NCBI RefSeq assembly: GCF_034259325.1
Contig: NZ_JAXIVS010000001.1
Span: 930,001 to 994,000 of the forward strand
Length of the DNA stretch: 64,000 bases
Reading direction: 5' to 3'
Source: Hyalangium ruber
Lineage (GTDB): Bacteria > Myxococcota > Myxococcia > Myxococcales > Myxococcaceae
Part shown: one piece after another, positions 1-11,426 of the stretch
Layout: the number at the start of each line of letters is the position of its first letter
How positions within the stretch are numbered: position 1 is the stretch's first letter
Translations under genes and position numbers: made by a program
Notes under the pieces: generated by a model
The model's input: only the letters and a program-made list of their open reading frames with translations
Database searches by the model: none
Told to the model about the DNA's origin: nothing

Positions 1-125
1 TTCTTCATGGGCCCTTCCCTACCCCGTCTTCCGCCCGGAGGCGACCCCCGTACGCGCGGGGGCCGTTTTCACGGAAGATGGGGCGGGCAGGCGTGTTGAG
101 GGGTGACTGGAGGCACGGAGAGACG

Positions 126-866
126 ATGCAGACTGCGAGCGGAGCCAGGCTGGACACGAAGCGGGTGGCCCTCCTCCTGCTGTTCCTGGGGGTGGGCTGG
201 TACTTCTGGGATTCGCGCGTCCTGCTGCCGCTCAAGCTGCTGGTGGTGATGATGCATGAGAGTGGCCATGCGCTCGCCAGCCTCCTCGTCGGAGGGAAGG
301 TGGACTCCATCACCCTGCGGATGGACGAGTCGGGTGCCTGCCTCTCGGCGCTGCCGCCCGGGGTGCTTCGGAAGGTCGTCGTCTTCTCGGCGGGCTACCT
401 GGGCAGCGCGGTGATGGGGGCGGTGCTGCTGCTGGCCACGTTCCGCTTCCGGCTGTGTCGCTGGGTGCTGGGCGCGGCGTGCGTGTGGCTGGCGGTGATG
501 GGGGTGCTGTACGCGCGCGACTCGTTCACCCTGCTCTTCTGCCTGGGCACCTCGGTGGTGCTGGGGCTGGCGGCGAAGTTCCTGCCGAGCGAAGTGGTGG
601 ACGTGGTCAACCTCTTCCTGGCGGCCTTCACGGCGCTCTACGCGCTGTTCGACTTCCGGGATGACCTGTGGAACAGCCAGGTACGGGCGGGCAGCGATGC
701 GGCCCTGCTGGCCCAGCAGACGTGGGTGCCCGCCATCGTCTGGGCGGCGATCTGGACCCTGCTGGGAATCGCGCTGCTGGGCTGGGCCGCGTACAAGTCG
801 ATGCATGGGGAGCACCGCTCCTCGCAGATGCGCATGCCTCCGCTGTCCTCCGCCCGGCGCTCCTGA
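126..866 (+). CDS. M50-like (site-2-protease type) membrane peptidase
   Basis: A 246-residue multi-pass membrane protein. A zinc-protease HEXXH motif (HESGH, residues 44-48) lies at the end of the first hydrophobic segment, the arrangement of M50B-like intramembrane proteases. About six hydrophobic segments follow. The start at 126 is preferred over an in-frame ATG at 78 because the extra 16 residues are polar and a GGAG stretch lies just upstream of 126. The substrate is unknown. A second metal-ligand motif of the NPxxD type is not obvious; the best acidic candidates lie around residues 170-200. Family assignment is fairly firm, proteolytic activity is inferred. Confidence 0.75.
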   Translation: MQTASGARLDTKRVALLLLFLGVGWYFWDSRVLLPLKLLVVMMHESGHALASLLVGGKVDSITLRMDESGACLSALPPGVLRKVVVFSAGYLGSAVMGAVLLLATFRFRLCRWVLGAACVWLAVMGVLYARDSFTLLFCLGTSVVLGLAAKFLPSEVVDVVNLFLAAFTALYALFDFRDDLWNSQVRAGSDAALLAQQTWVPAIVWAAIWTLLGIALLGWAAYKSMHGEHRSSQMRMPPLSSARRS

Positions 867-938
867 TGACGTGACTGGTTACCCCCGCAAACCCAACGAG
901 TCACGGTGGCAGGCATCGGACGGTGATACCTTGTCCTC

Positions 939-2489
939 ATGCCTCGCTGGTTCAACACCGCCGGCCCCTGCAACCCGGCCGACCACTACATGCTCCCGGC
1001 CCTTCGGCGCTTGCCCGAGGTGCGGCGACTGATTGACCAGAAGAGCTATTTCGTCGTCCACGCGCCCCGTCAGGTGGGAAAGACGACGGCCCTGCTCTCC
1101 TTGGCTCGCGAGCTGACAACCGAGGGGCGCCACGTCGCTGCGCTGGTCTCCATGGAAGTGGGCGCCGCCTTCCCTCGCGACGTGGGAGCCGCCGAGGCGG
1201 CCGTGCTCGAGAGTTGGCGAAACGCGACGCGCTCCCAACTCCCACCGGAGCTGTGCCCGCCCTCCTTCCCGGAGGCGCCTCCCGGCAGCCGCATCGCCGC
1301 CGCACTCGCGGCCTGGACGGAGGCCGCACCCAGACCGCTGATCGTCTTCCTGGACGAGATCGATGCGCTCCGCGACGAGGTGCTGATCTCCGTATTGCGG
1401 CAACTGCGCGATGGTTACCGCAATCGCCCCGAGCACTTCCCCCTCGCGCTGTGCCTCATCGGCCTGCGCGACGTCCGGGACTACAAGGTGGAGGTTGGCG
1501 ACAGCGACACCCTGGGCACCGCGAGTCCCTTCAACATCAAGGTGCGCTCGCTCACCCTGCGCAACTTCACCGCCGAGGAAGTAGCCGAACTCTACGCCCA
1601 GCACACCGCCGACACCCGCCAGCCTTTCGAGCCCGAGGCCCTGGCCCGCGCTTTCGAACTCACCCAGGGCCAGCCCTGGCTCGTCAACGCCCTGGCCAAG
1701 GTCGCGGTCGAGGAGCTCGTCCCCAACACGGCCCAGCCTGTCCGCCGCGCGGACATCGACCGCGCCAAGGCCCTGCTCATCGAGCGTCGGGAGACCCACC
1801 TGGACAGCCTGGCCGAGCGCCTGCGCGAGCCCCGAGTGCGCCACATCCTCGAGCCCATGCTCGCCGGCCTCACCCTGGGCGACGTGCCCGAGGATGATCT
1901 GCGCTTCATTCAGGACCTGGGGCTGGTCCGCATGGCGGCGACGGGAGGTCTGGAGGTAGCCAACCCCATCTATCGGGAGATCATCCCCCGAGTGCTGGCC
2001 AACACGGCCATGGCCTCGCTTCCTCGGCTCCCGGCCACATGGCTGCGCGCCGATGGCCGCCTCGACATCGAGCGCCTCATGGAGGCCTTCATGGCCTTCT
2101 GGCGGCAGCACGGCCAGCCGCTCCTGAGCACCGCGCCCTACCACGAGATCGCCCCCCACCTGGTGCTCATGGCCTTCCTGCACCGCGTGGCCAACGGGGG
2201 CGGCTCCCTGGAGCGCGAGTACGCGATCGGCACGGGACGAATGGACGTGTGCCTGCGCCATGGGCCCGACACCCTGGCCATGGAGCTGAAGGTGTGGCGC
2301 GACGGGGAGAAAGACCCCCTGGACGAAGGCCTGGCCCAGCTCGATGGCTACCTGGCGGGACTGGGGCTCTCCAGCGGATGGCTGATCATCTTCGACCGCC
2401 GCAACGGACAGCCCCCTCTGGCCGAGCGAACCCACGCCACCACGGCCGTGACGCGCGCGAGCCGCCGCGTCACTGTCCTGCGCGCCTGA
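939..2489 (+). CDS. AAA ATPase with C-terminal PD-(D/E)XK-like nuclease domain
   Basis: A 516-residue protein. It has a P-loop APRQVGKT (residues 42-49) and a Walker B LIVFLDEID (134-142), as in the AAA-like/AAA_35-type ATPases common in cyanobacteria and myxobacteria, with a winged-helix-like stretch around 250-330. The last 100 residues contain D436 followed by E449-x-K451 in a predicted strand-turn-strand, the core signature of PD-(D/E)XK nucleases. No partner gene lies beside it. The ATPase call is strong; the nuclease call rests on the D...ExK pattern only. Possible roles are defence or mobile-element control, but this is speculative. Confidence 0.8.
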   Translation: MPRWFNTAGPCNPADHYMLPALRRLPEVRRLIDQKSYFVVHAPRQVGKTTALLSLARELTTEGRHVAALVSMEVGAAFPRDVGAAEAAVLESWRNATRSQLPPELCPPSFPEAPPGSRIAAALAAWTEAAPRPLIVFLDEIDALRDEVLISVLRQLRDGYRNRPEHFPLALCLIGLRDVRDYKVEVGDSDTLGTASPFNIKVRSLTLRNFTAEEVAELYAQHTADTRQPFEPEALARAFELTQGQPWLVNALAKVAVEELVPNTAQPVRRADIDRAKALLIERRETHLDSLAERLREPRVRHILEPMLAGLTLGDVPEDDLRFIQDLGLVRMAATGGLEVANPIYREIIPRVLANTAMASLPRLPATWLRADGRLDIERLMEAFMAFWRQHGQPLLSTAPYHEIAPHLVLMAFLHRVANGGGSLEREYAIGTGRMDVCLRHGPDTLAMELKVWRDGEKDPLDEGLAQLDGYLAGLGLSSGWLIIFDRRNGQPPLAERTHATTAVTRASRRVTVLRA

Positions 2490-2498
2490 ACCTCCCGC

Positions 2499-3164
2499 TC
2501 ACCGGCGCGGGCGCATCCGGAACGCCACGAAGGAGGCCACGTCCGGAAACGAGAAGTACGGGTTGGTGCGCCGCACCTCGCCCATCTCCGCCACCGGCAC
2601 CTGCCCGTAGTCGTGCCCCGGCCACAGCCGCGTCTCGTCCGGCACGCGCAGCAGCACCTGGCTCAGCGATCGGTACATCTCCTCCGGGCTGCCTCCCTTC
2701 AAGTCACACCGCCCGCAGCCGTTGATGAACAGCGTGTCCCCCGACACCAGCGCGTCCCCCGCCAGCAGGCAGTGCGAGCCCGGCGTGTGCCCCGGCGTAT
2801 GCAGCGCCTTGAAGTTCCGCGCCCCCACCGGCACCGCGTCGCCCGGGCCCAGCGCACGCAGCGCCTCTCCCGCCAGCGCGCGCAGGTCCTCCGAAAAGTC
2901 CACCTCCTCGCGCTGCGCGTAGACGGGGATGTCATGGCGCGAGAGCAGCTCGGGCAGACCGTTGGTGTGGTCCTTGTGGCAGTGCGAGACGAACGCCCCC
3001 ACCACCCGCTTGCCCTCCTCCGCCACCGCCCGCTCGATGGCGGGCACGTCCCACGCCGGGTCCACCACCACCACTTCCGGCGAGCCCTGCGCCCCGACCA
3101 GGTACACGAAATTGTCCATCGGCCCGAGCTTGAGCTGGCGGACGTACGGCGCCTCCTGGGACAT
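2499..3164 (-). CDS. ETHE1/glyoxalase-II-like metallo-beta-lactamase-fold hydrolase
   Basis: A 221-residue MBL-fold enzyme. The zinc motif HxHxDH is present (H61, H63, D65, H66), followed by the HTPGH motif, the GDTLF motif with metal-bridging Asp, a GCGRCDL segment and a final WPGHDYG histidine. The GCGR and PGHDY signatures are typical of persulfide dioxygenase (ETHE1-like) and hydroxyacylglutathione hydrolase relatives; which substrate applies cannot be told from sequence. The start at 3164 has GAGGAGG at a normal distance, whereas the upstream in-frame ATG at 3188 lacks one. The gene is divergent from the exported protein at 3277. Confidence 0.85.
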   Translation of the reverse strand: MSQEAPYVRQLKLGPMDNFVYLVGAQGSPEVVVVDPAWDVPAIERAVAEEGKRVVGAFVSHCHKDHTNGLPELLSRHDIPVYAQREEVDFSEDLRALAGEALRALGPGDAVPVGARNFKALHTPGHTPGSHCLLAGDALVSGDTLFINGCGRCDLKGGSPEEMYRSLSQVLLRVPDETRLWPGHDYGQVPVAEMGEVRRTNPYFSFPDVASFVAFRMRPRR

Positions 3165-3202
3165 GCGTGCCTCCTCGTGTGAACCCACCTCGGACTCTAA
3201 TC

Positions 3203-3245
3203 CTCAAGAGCCACCTTGAGATGCACCCCACTTCGCACATCTAAT
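3203..3245 (+). promoter_or_regulatory. Putative sigma-70-type promoter with overlapping inverted repeat
   Basis: TTGAGA (3216-3221) and TCTAAT (3240-3245) are separated by 18 bases and sit 30-60 bases upstream of the GTG at 3277. An inverted repeat CTCAAG (3203-3208) / CTTGAG (3215-3220) overlaps the -35 element and could be an operator. Seen by eye only. Confidence 0.4.
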
Positions 3246-3276
3246 GTGCTCCAACGACTCCCCAGGAGGCCCTCGC

Positions 3277-3969
3277 GTGAAGAAGCCGCTGCTGACGCTC
3301 GCCTGTACCCTACTCGCTGGCGCCAGCGCCGCCGCGCCTCCCCGCTCCACCTTCCGCTACACCCCGCCCGCCGACGAGGAGCGCCCCGTCATCGCCGACG
3401 CCACCATCGGCCCCCAGGGCAGTGACTTCGCCATGCGCCTGCGCTTCGACAAGGAGCCCTGGGGCGAGGCCTGCAAGAACCGCTGCGCCAACGCCACCCT
3501 CTACCTCGACACCGACAGCAACACGACCACCGGCATGCAGCTGGGCAAGGGCGACCCCAAGACGGGCGCGGACATGGCCGTCATCGTCCAGGGCGCGCGC
3601 GAGTACAAGGGCACCAGCCCCGACACCTTCCTGCGCGTGAAGGTGCGCCTGCTCACCAACGACGCCAAGAACGTGGACGAGGGCGAGGCGCTCGCCGACC
3701 TCGACCACCGGCAGGACCCCGAGCGTGTGCAGCTCGACGAGAAGACCGTCTACCTGCTCGTCGACGCCACGGCCCCCGCCCTGCCCTCCGCTCGCAAGGT
3801 GCGCGTGCTCTACCACCCGCCCGCCGCCAAGCCGGTCCAGGGCTCCATCGCCGGCATGCTCGGCGGGGGCTCGAGCGGAAACGTCCGCATCTTCCGCGGC
3901 GGGGGCAGCAAGAAGGGCTGGGGCAAGGCCAAGGAGGCCGGCACTCCCATGCGGGGCGACAACGGGTAG
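3277..3969 (+). CDS. Exported protein of unknown function
   Basis: A 230-residue protein starting with a Sec-type signal peptide (KKP, hydrophobic LLTLACTLLAG, cleavage near ASA-AAP). The GTG at 3277 is chosen because AGGAGG lies 7 bases upstream and the signal peptide starts right there; an ATG at 3244 adds unrelated residues. The middle carries an acidic segment (around residues 80-100) with Asp-rich turns that could bind calcium, and a Gly/Ser-rich basic C-terminal tail. I recognise no domain. Confidence 0.7.
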   Translation: MKKPLLTLACTLLAGASAAAPPRSTFRYTPPADEERPVIADATIGPQGSDFAMRLRFDKEPWGEACKNRCANATLYLDTDSNTTTGMQLGKGDPKTGADMAVIVQGAREYKGTSPDTFLRVKVRLLTNDAKNVDEGEALADLDHRQDPERVQLDEKTVYLLVDATAPALPSARKVRVLYHPPAAKPVQGSIAGMLGGGSSGNVRIFRGGGSKKGWGKAKEAGTPMRGDNG

Positions 3970-4091
3970 TCACCTCCCGCACACACCCCAAGTCTCGGTC
4001 GGACTCCAGGCAGGCGGGCCTCAACGCCCGTGTTTTCGCTGCCTTACGGGTTGCTTTGTGTGGCGCGACCCACTGAACGCCTGTATAGTTA

Positions 4092-4111
4092 AAGACCCCA
4101 TGAGGGGTCTT
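4092..4111. promoter_or_regulatory. Inverted repeat upstream of parC
   Basis: AAGACCCC (4092-4099) and GGGGTCTT (4104-4111) form a perfect 8-bp inverted repeat with a four-base loop. It sits in an unusually AT-rich patch about 130 bases before the parC start and just after a TATAGT hexamer (4084-4089). It could be an operator, or a weak terminator for the upstream gene; no clear T-run follows. Confidence 0.35.
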
Positions 4112-4239
4112 AACCCCTCGATTTTGTTCCCTCTGTCAGAAGGCCATGGTAGGGGGCCCGCCAGACACACATCCGCCGGGAGCGAGGAGTGCGCGAGGCG
4201 CGCGCCGCGTTCGGAGATGGATGTTCCTCGCCTGAACAC

Positions 4240-6627
<2,388 letters not shown>

Positions 6628-6639
6628 CCGAGGAACGCC

Positions 6640-8568
<1,929 letters not shown>

Positions 8569-8576
8569 TCACCCCT

Positions 8577-8606
8577 GGAGGGGGCCTCCGAGCGTGGCTC
8601 CCCTCC
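8577..8606 (+). terminator. Hairpin after parE
   Basis: GGAGGGGGCC (8577-8586) pairs with GGCTCCCCTCC (8596-8606) with a one-base bulge, starting 8 bases after the parE stop. There is no marked T-run, so this may be a Rho-independent-like or pausing hairpin. Confidence 0.45.
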
Positions 8607-8692
8607 GGATCTCCGGGGGTTGGGTAGGAGAAGGCCTGGAAACCCGGTCAGGAATGGTGTCCGGGGGCCTTGCTCGGGTAGCATCCGCGCCC

Positions 8693-10111
8693 GTGTACAC
8701 CACACGCCTTTTCCTCGTCCTCGCGCTCGCCCTGAGCGTCTCCGCCGAAGCCCAGACTTCTCGCCGTTCGAAGAAGTCGAAGTCGAAGAAGCCGGCTATC
8801 ACCAAGCCTGTGCCGATGACGCAGGAGCCGGACGCGGAGCCCGCGCCCTCGGATCCTGGCGAAGATCCCGCGCCGACCTCGCAGATCGCGCCCGAGCCCA
8901 CCGCCACCAAACCGGCGGAGCCCGCGCCGCCCCCGGCCAAGCCCGCCGCCAACAGCACCGTGGTGCTCGCCGTGGCCCGCACCGCCAACGCGCAGCCGTC
9001 CGCCGCGCGCATCCAGGCGGAGCTGCATGACTTGCTGGGCCAGAAACCGGACGTGCAGGTCATCGACCTGGCCTCCGCCTTCCCTCCCCCCGAGCCCGCC
9101 TCCCTGAAGGAGGCCGACGCGCTCTACGAGCAGGGCAAGGAGCAGTACGACAACCTGGATCCCGAGGCCGCGGCCGGGAAGTTCCTCGCGGCGGCGGACG
9201 CCTATGAGAAGTACCCGGGCGAGCTGAAGCCGGAGCGGCTGGGCAACACCTTCATCTTCCTGGGCGCCTCGCAGCTGCTCAACGGGGACAAGGAGGCCGC
9301 CAAGCGCTCCTTCGTGCGCGCGCTGGCCGCCAACCCCGGCGCCCAGCCCGAGACGGCGATGTTCGGCGCGGACGTGCAGACGGCCTTCACCGACGCGCAG
9401 CAGGAGTTCAACGCGCAGGGCAAGGGCACGCTCACCATCGACTCGCAGCCCTCGGGCGCGCGCGTCACCGTGCGCGGTGAGGACCTGGGCGTCACGCCCC
9501 TGAAGAACGTGGAGGTCCACGCCGGCCGTCACCCGGTGGTCATCTCCCTGCCGGGCTACGTGCCCTATGCCTCCTACCCGCAGGTGGCGCCGGGCAAGAG
9601 CGCGGACCTGAAGCCCCAGCTCGAGCCGCTGCCGGCCATGGCCGCCGTGATCGACGCGGCCGCCAAGGCCACCACCGAGCGCGCCTTCGACTCCGACCGC
9701 ATGCCGCCCGAGGCCAGCCTGATCGCCGAGAAGGTAGGCGCGCGCTACGTGGTGCTCGCCGCCGTCACCCAGAAGAAGACCAACCCGGCCGAGGCCGAGC
9801 TGCAGGTGTGGGACGTGCAGACGAAGAACCGCATGCGCGGCGTGGAGATCGAGCTCCAGTCGAAGGATCCCGAGGTCGGCACCGTGGCCGCCGCCAACCG
9901 CGTCTACAGCTTCATGACCGGCGCGATGCTGCCGGGCTCGGAGTCTGCCTCCTCCTCCTCGAGCACGGTCCAGGTCATGAAGAAGCCCTGGTTCTGGGCG
10001 GCGGTGGTCGGCGGCGCGGCGGTGGTGACTGGCGGCATCATCTACGCCACCCAGGACCGTGGCGGGCGTCCCAACGGCCCCGTCTCCGGTTTCCCTGGGT
10101 GGGGCTTCTAG
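8693..10111 (+). CDS. PEGA-domain exported protein with TPR-like region
   Basis: A 472-residue protein. The GTG at 8693 begins a good signal peptide (hydrophobic LFLVLALALSVSAEA), followed by a Lys-rich then Pro/Ala-rich linker to about residue 85. A helical TPR-like segment (residues 135-245) precedes a PEGA domain (about 245-315, beginning GTLTIDSQPSGARV and ending GYVPYAS). A C-terminal transmembrane helix (WFWAAVVGGAAVVTGGIIY) is near residue 440-460. PEGA domains usually bind cell-envelope components. The gene is followed by a second PEGA protein with similar architecture, so they probably work together. Confidence 0.75.
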   Translation: MYTTRLFLVLALALSVSAEAQTSRRSKKSKSKKPAITKPVPMTQEPDAEPAPSDPGEDPAPTSQIAPEPTATKPAEPAPPPAKPAANSTVVLAVARTANAQPSAARIQAELHDLLGQKPDVQVIDLASAFPPPEPASLKEADALYEQGKEQYDNLDPEAAAGKFLAAADAYEKYPGELKPERLGNTFIFLGASQLLNGDKEAAKRSFVRALAANPGAQPETAMFGADVQTAFTDAQQEFNAQGKGTLTIDSQPSGARVTVRGEDLGVTPLKNVEVHAGRHPVVISLPGYVPYASYPQVAPGKSADLKPQLEPLPAMAAVIDAAAKATTERAFDSDRMPPEASLIAEKVGARYVVLAAVTQKKTNPAEAELQVWDVQTKNRMRGVEIELQSKDPEVGTVAAANRVYSFMTGAMLPGSESASSSSSTVQVMKKPWFWAAVVGGAAVVTGGIIYATQDRGGRPNGPVSGFPGWGF

Positions 10112-10167
10112 GGCCAGGATTGAATGGCTGCCTCCACGTGTTCGTCGGCAGCTCTCGAGGTGTCCGA

Positions 10168-11376
10168 ATGAAAGCCCTGGTGCTCGCCCTCCTCCCCGCA
10201 GTTGCCCTGGCCGCGCCGCCGCCCACGCCGCGGCGCGTCAGCGCGCTGCTCATCCCCATGGACCAAGGGGCTGAGTCCAACAGCGTGAAGTTCGAGACGT
10301 ACATGAACGAGGCGCTCGAGCAGTTCTCGGGCTTCACCGTTCGCAAGCCCGAAGAGCTGTTCGGCATGCCGGCGGATGACGAGGCCGAGGCCTCGCTCAA
10401 GCGAGGCAGCAAGGGCCTGGAGGAGAGCCTGGCCGCCTACGAGGCGCGCGAGTACGAGGACGCGGAGCGCAAGCTGCGCGCCACCCTCAAGGAGCTGCAC
10501 CAGGCCATCGGCGCGATGCGCTCCTGCGCGGACCTCTGCGAGGCCACGGCCCTGTACGCCGCCGTGCTGCACCAGCGGGGCGACATCGAGGAGGCCAAGC
10601 TCAACCTCATCGATCTGATGGCGCTCAACCCCACCTTTGAGCTGAACCCCAAGCGCTACAACAAGGACTTCATCTCCCTGCGCGCCCAGGTGGCCACCAG
10701 CCGCAGCGCGGCGCTGCGCGGCAGCGCCGTCGTGAAGTCGCGGCCCGCGGGCGCGCGCGTCTACGTGGATGGCGAGTTCCAGGGCTACACGCCGGTGACG
10801 GTGAGCACGATGCAGGTGGGCAACCACATGCTGCGTCTGGATCGCCCCGGCTTCCGCCAGCACGGGCAGCTCCTGGAGGTGACGCCGGACGATGTGGAGG
10901 TCAACGCCGAGCTGACCCCCACCAACAACTATAAGAAGTACGACTCGCAGCTGGACAAGGTGGCCACCGAGATCATCAAGACGACGCCGAGCCAGGCGGC
11001 CGTGGCGATGGGCAAGTCGCTGTCGATCGATCGCGGCCTGGTGGGCACGGTGAAGGACCTGGGCCCCAACGGCACCGAGGTCGTCGTGGGCTTCTTCGAC
11101 CTGCGCAACGGCAAGAAGATCGCGAGCCGGCGCGTGGTGCTGCAGGGCGACGAGTACGGCCAGGAGAAGGCGGAGATGGTTCGCCTGGTGAACTACCTGG
11201 TCAACAACGGCATGGGCGGCGGGGAGCAAAAGGTGAAGAGCTCGGACCCGCTGGACAACCGCCACGGCATGGAAGACTGGAACGGCGAGGACCAGGGTGG
11301 CCGCCGGCGCGTGACGGAGAAGCGCAAGAAGGACGGCGATCCGCTGGATACAGTGAACGGTACCGAAGAGTGGTAG
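10168..11376 (+). CDS. Second PEGA-domain exported protein
   Basis: A 402-residue protein with a short signal peptide (MKALVLALLPAVALA). A TPR-like helical segment (about residues 75-165) contains two Cys in MRSCADLC that could form a disulfide. A PEGA domain follows (about 185-260: SRPAGARVYVDGEFQGYTP). The C-terminus is charged and has two short repeats (DPLDNRHGMEDW and DPLDTVNGTEEW). The ATG at 10168 is chosen because the signal peptide begins there, though the reading frame stays open upstream. It shares domain order with the preceding gene, 56 bases away, suggesting an old duplication and a common cell-envelope role. Confidence 0.75.
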   Translation: MKALVLALLPAVALAAPPPTPRRVSALLIPMDQGAESNSVKFETYMNEALEQFSGFTVRKPEELFGMPADDEAEASLKRGSKGLEESLAAYEAREYEDAERKLRATLKELHQAIGAMRSCADLCEATALYAAVLHQRGDIEEAKLNLIDLMALNPTFELNPKRYNKDFISLRAQVATSRSAALRGSAVVKSRPAGARVYVDGEFQGYTPVTVSTMQVGNHMLRLDRPGFRQHGQLLEVTPDDVEVNAELTPTNNYKKYDSQLDKVATEIIKTTPSQAAVAMGKSLSIDRGLVGTVKDLGPNGTEVVVGFFDLRNGKKIASRRVVLQGDEYGQEKAEMVRLVNYLVNNGMGGGEQKVKSSDPLDNRHGMEDWNGEDQGGRRRVTEKRKKDGDPLDTVNGTEEW

Positions 11377-11426
11377 CGCGCGACGCTTGCCCTCCTGGAG
11401 CGGGAGCAGCCTAGAGTCCGAGGCGT

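Noticed and set aside
879-2435. A 518-residue minus-strand frame over the AAA gene
   Set aside because: Shadow frame without start-site or domain evidence.
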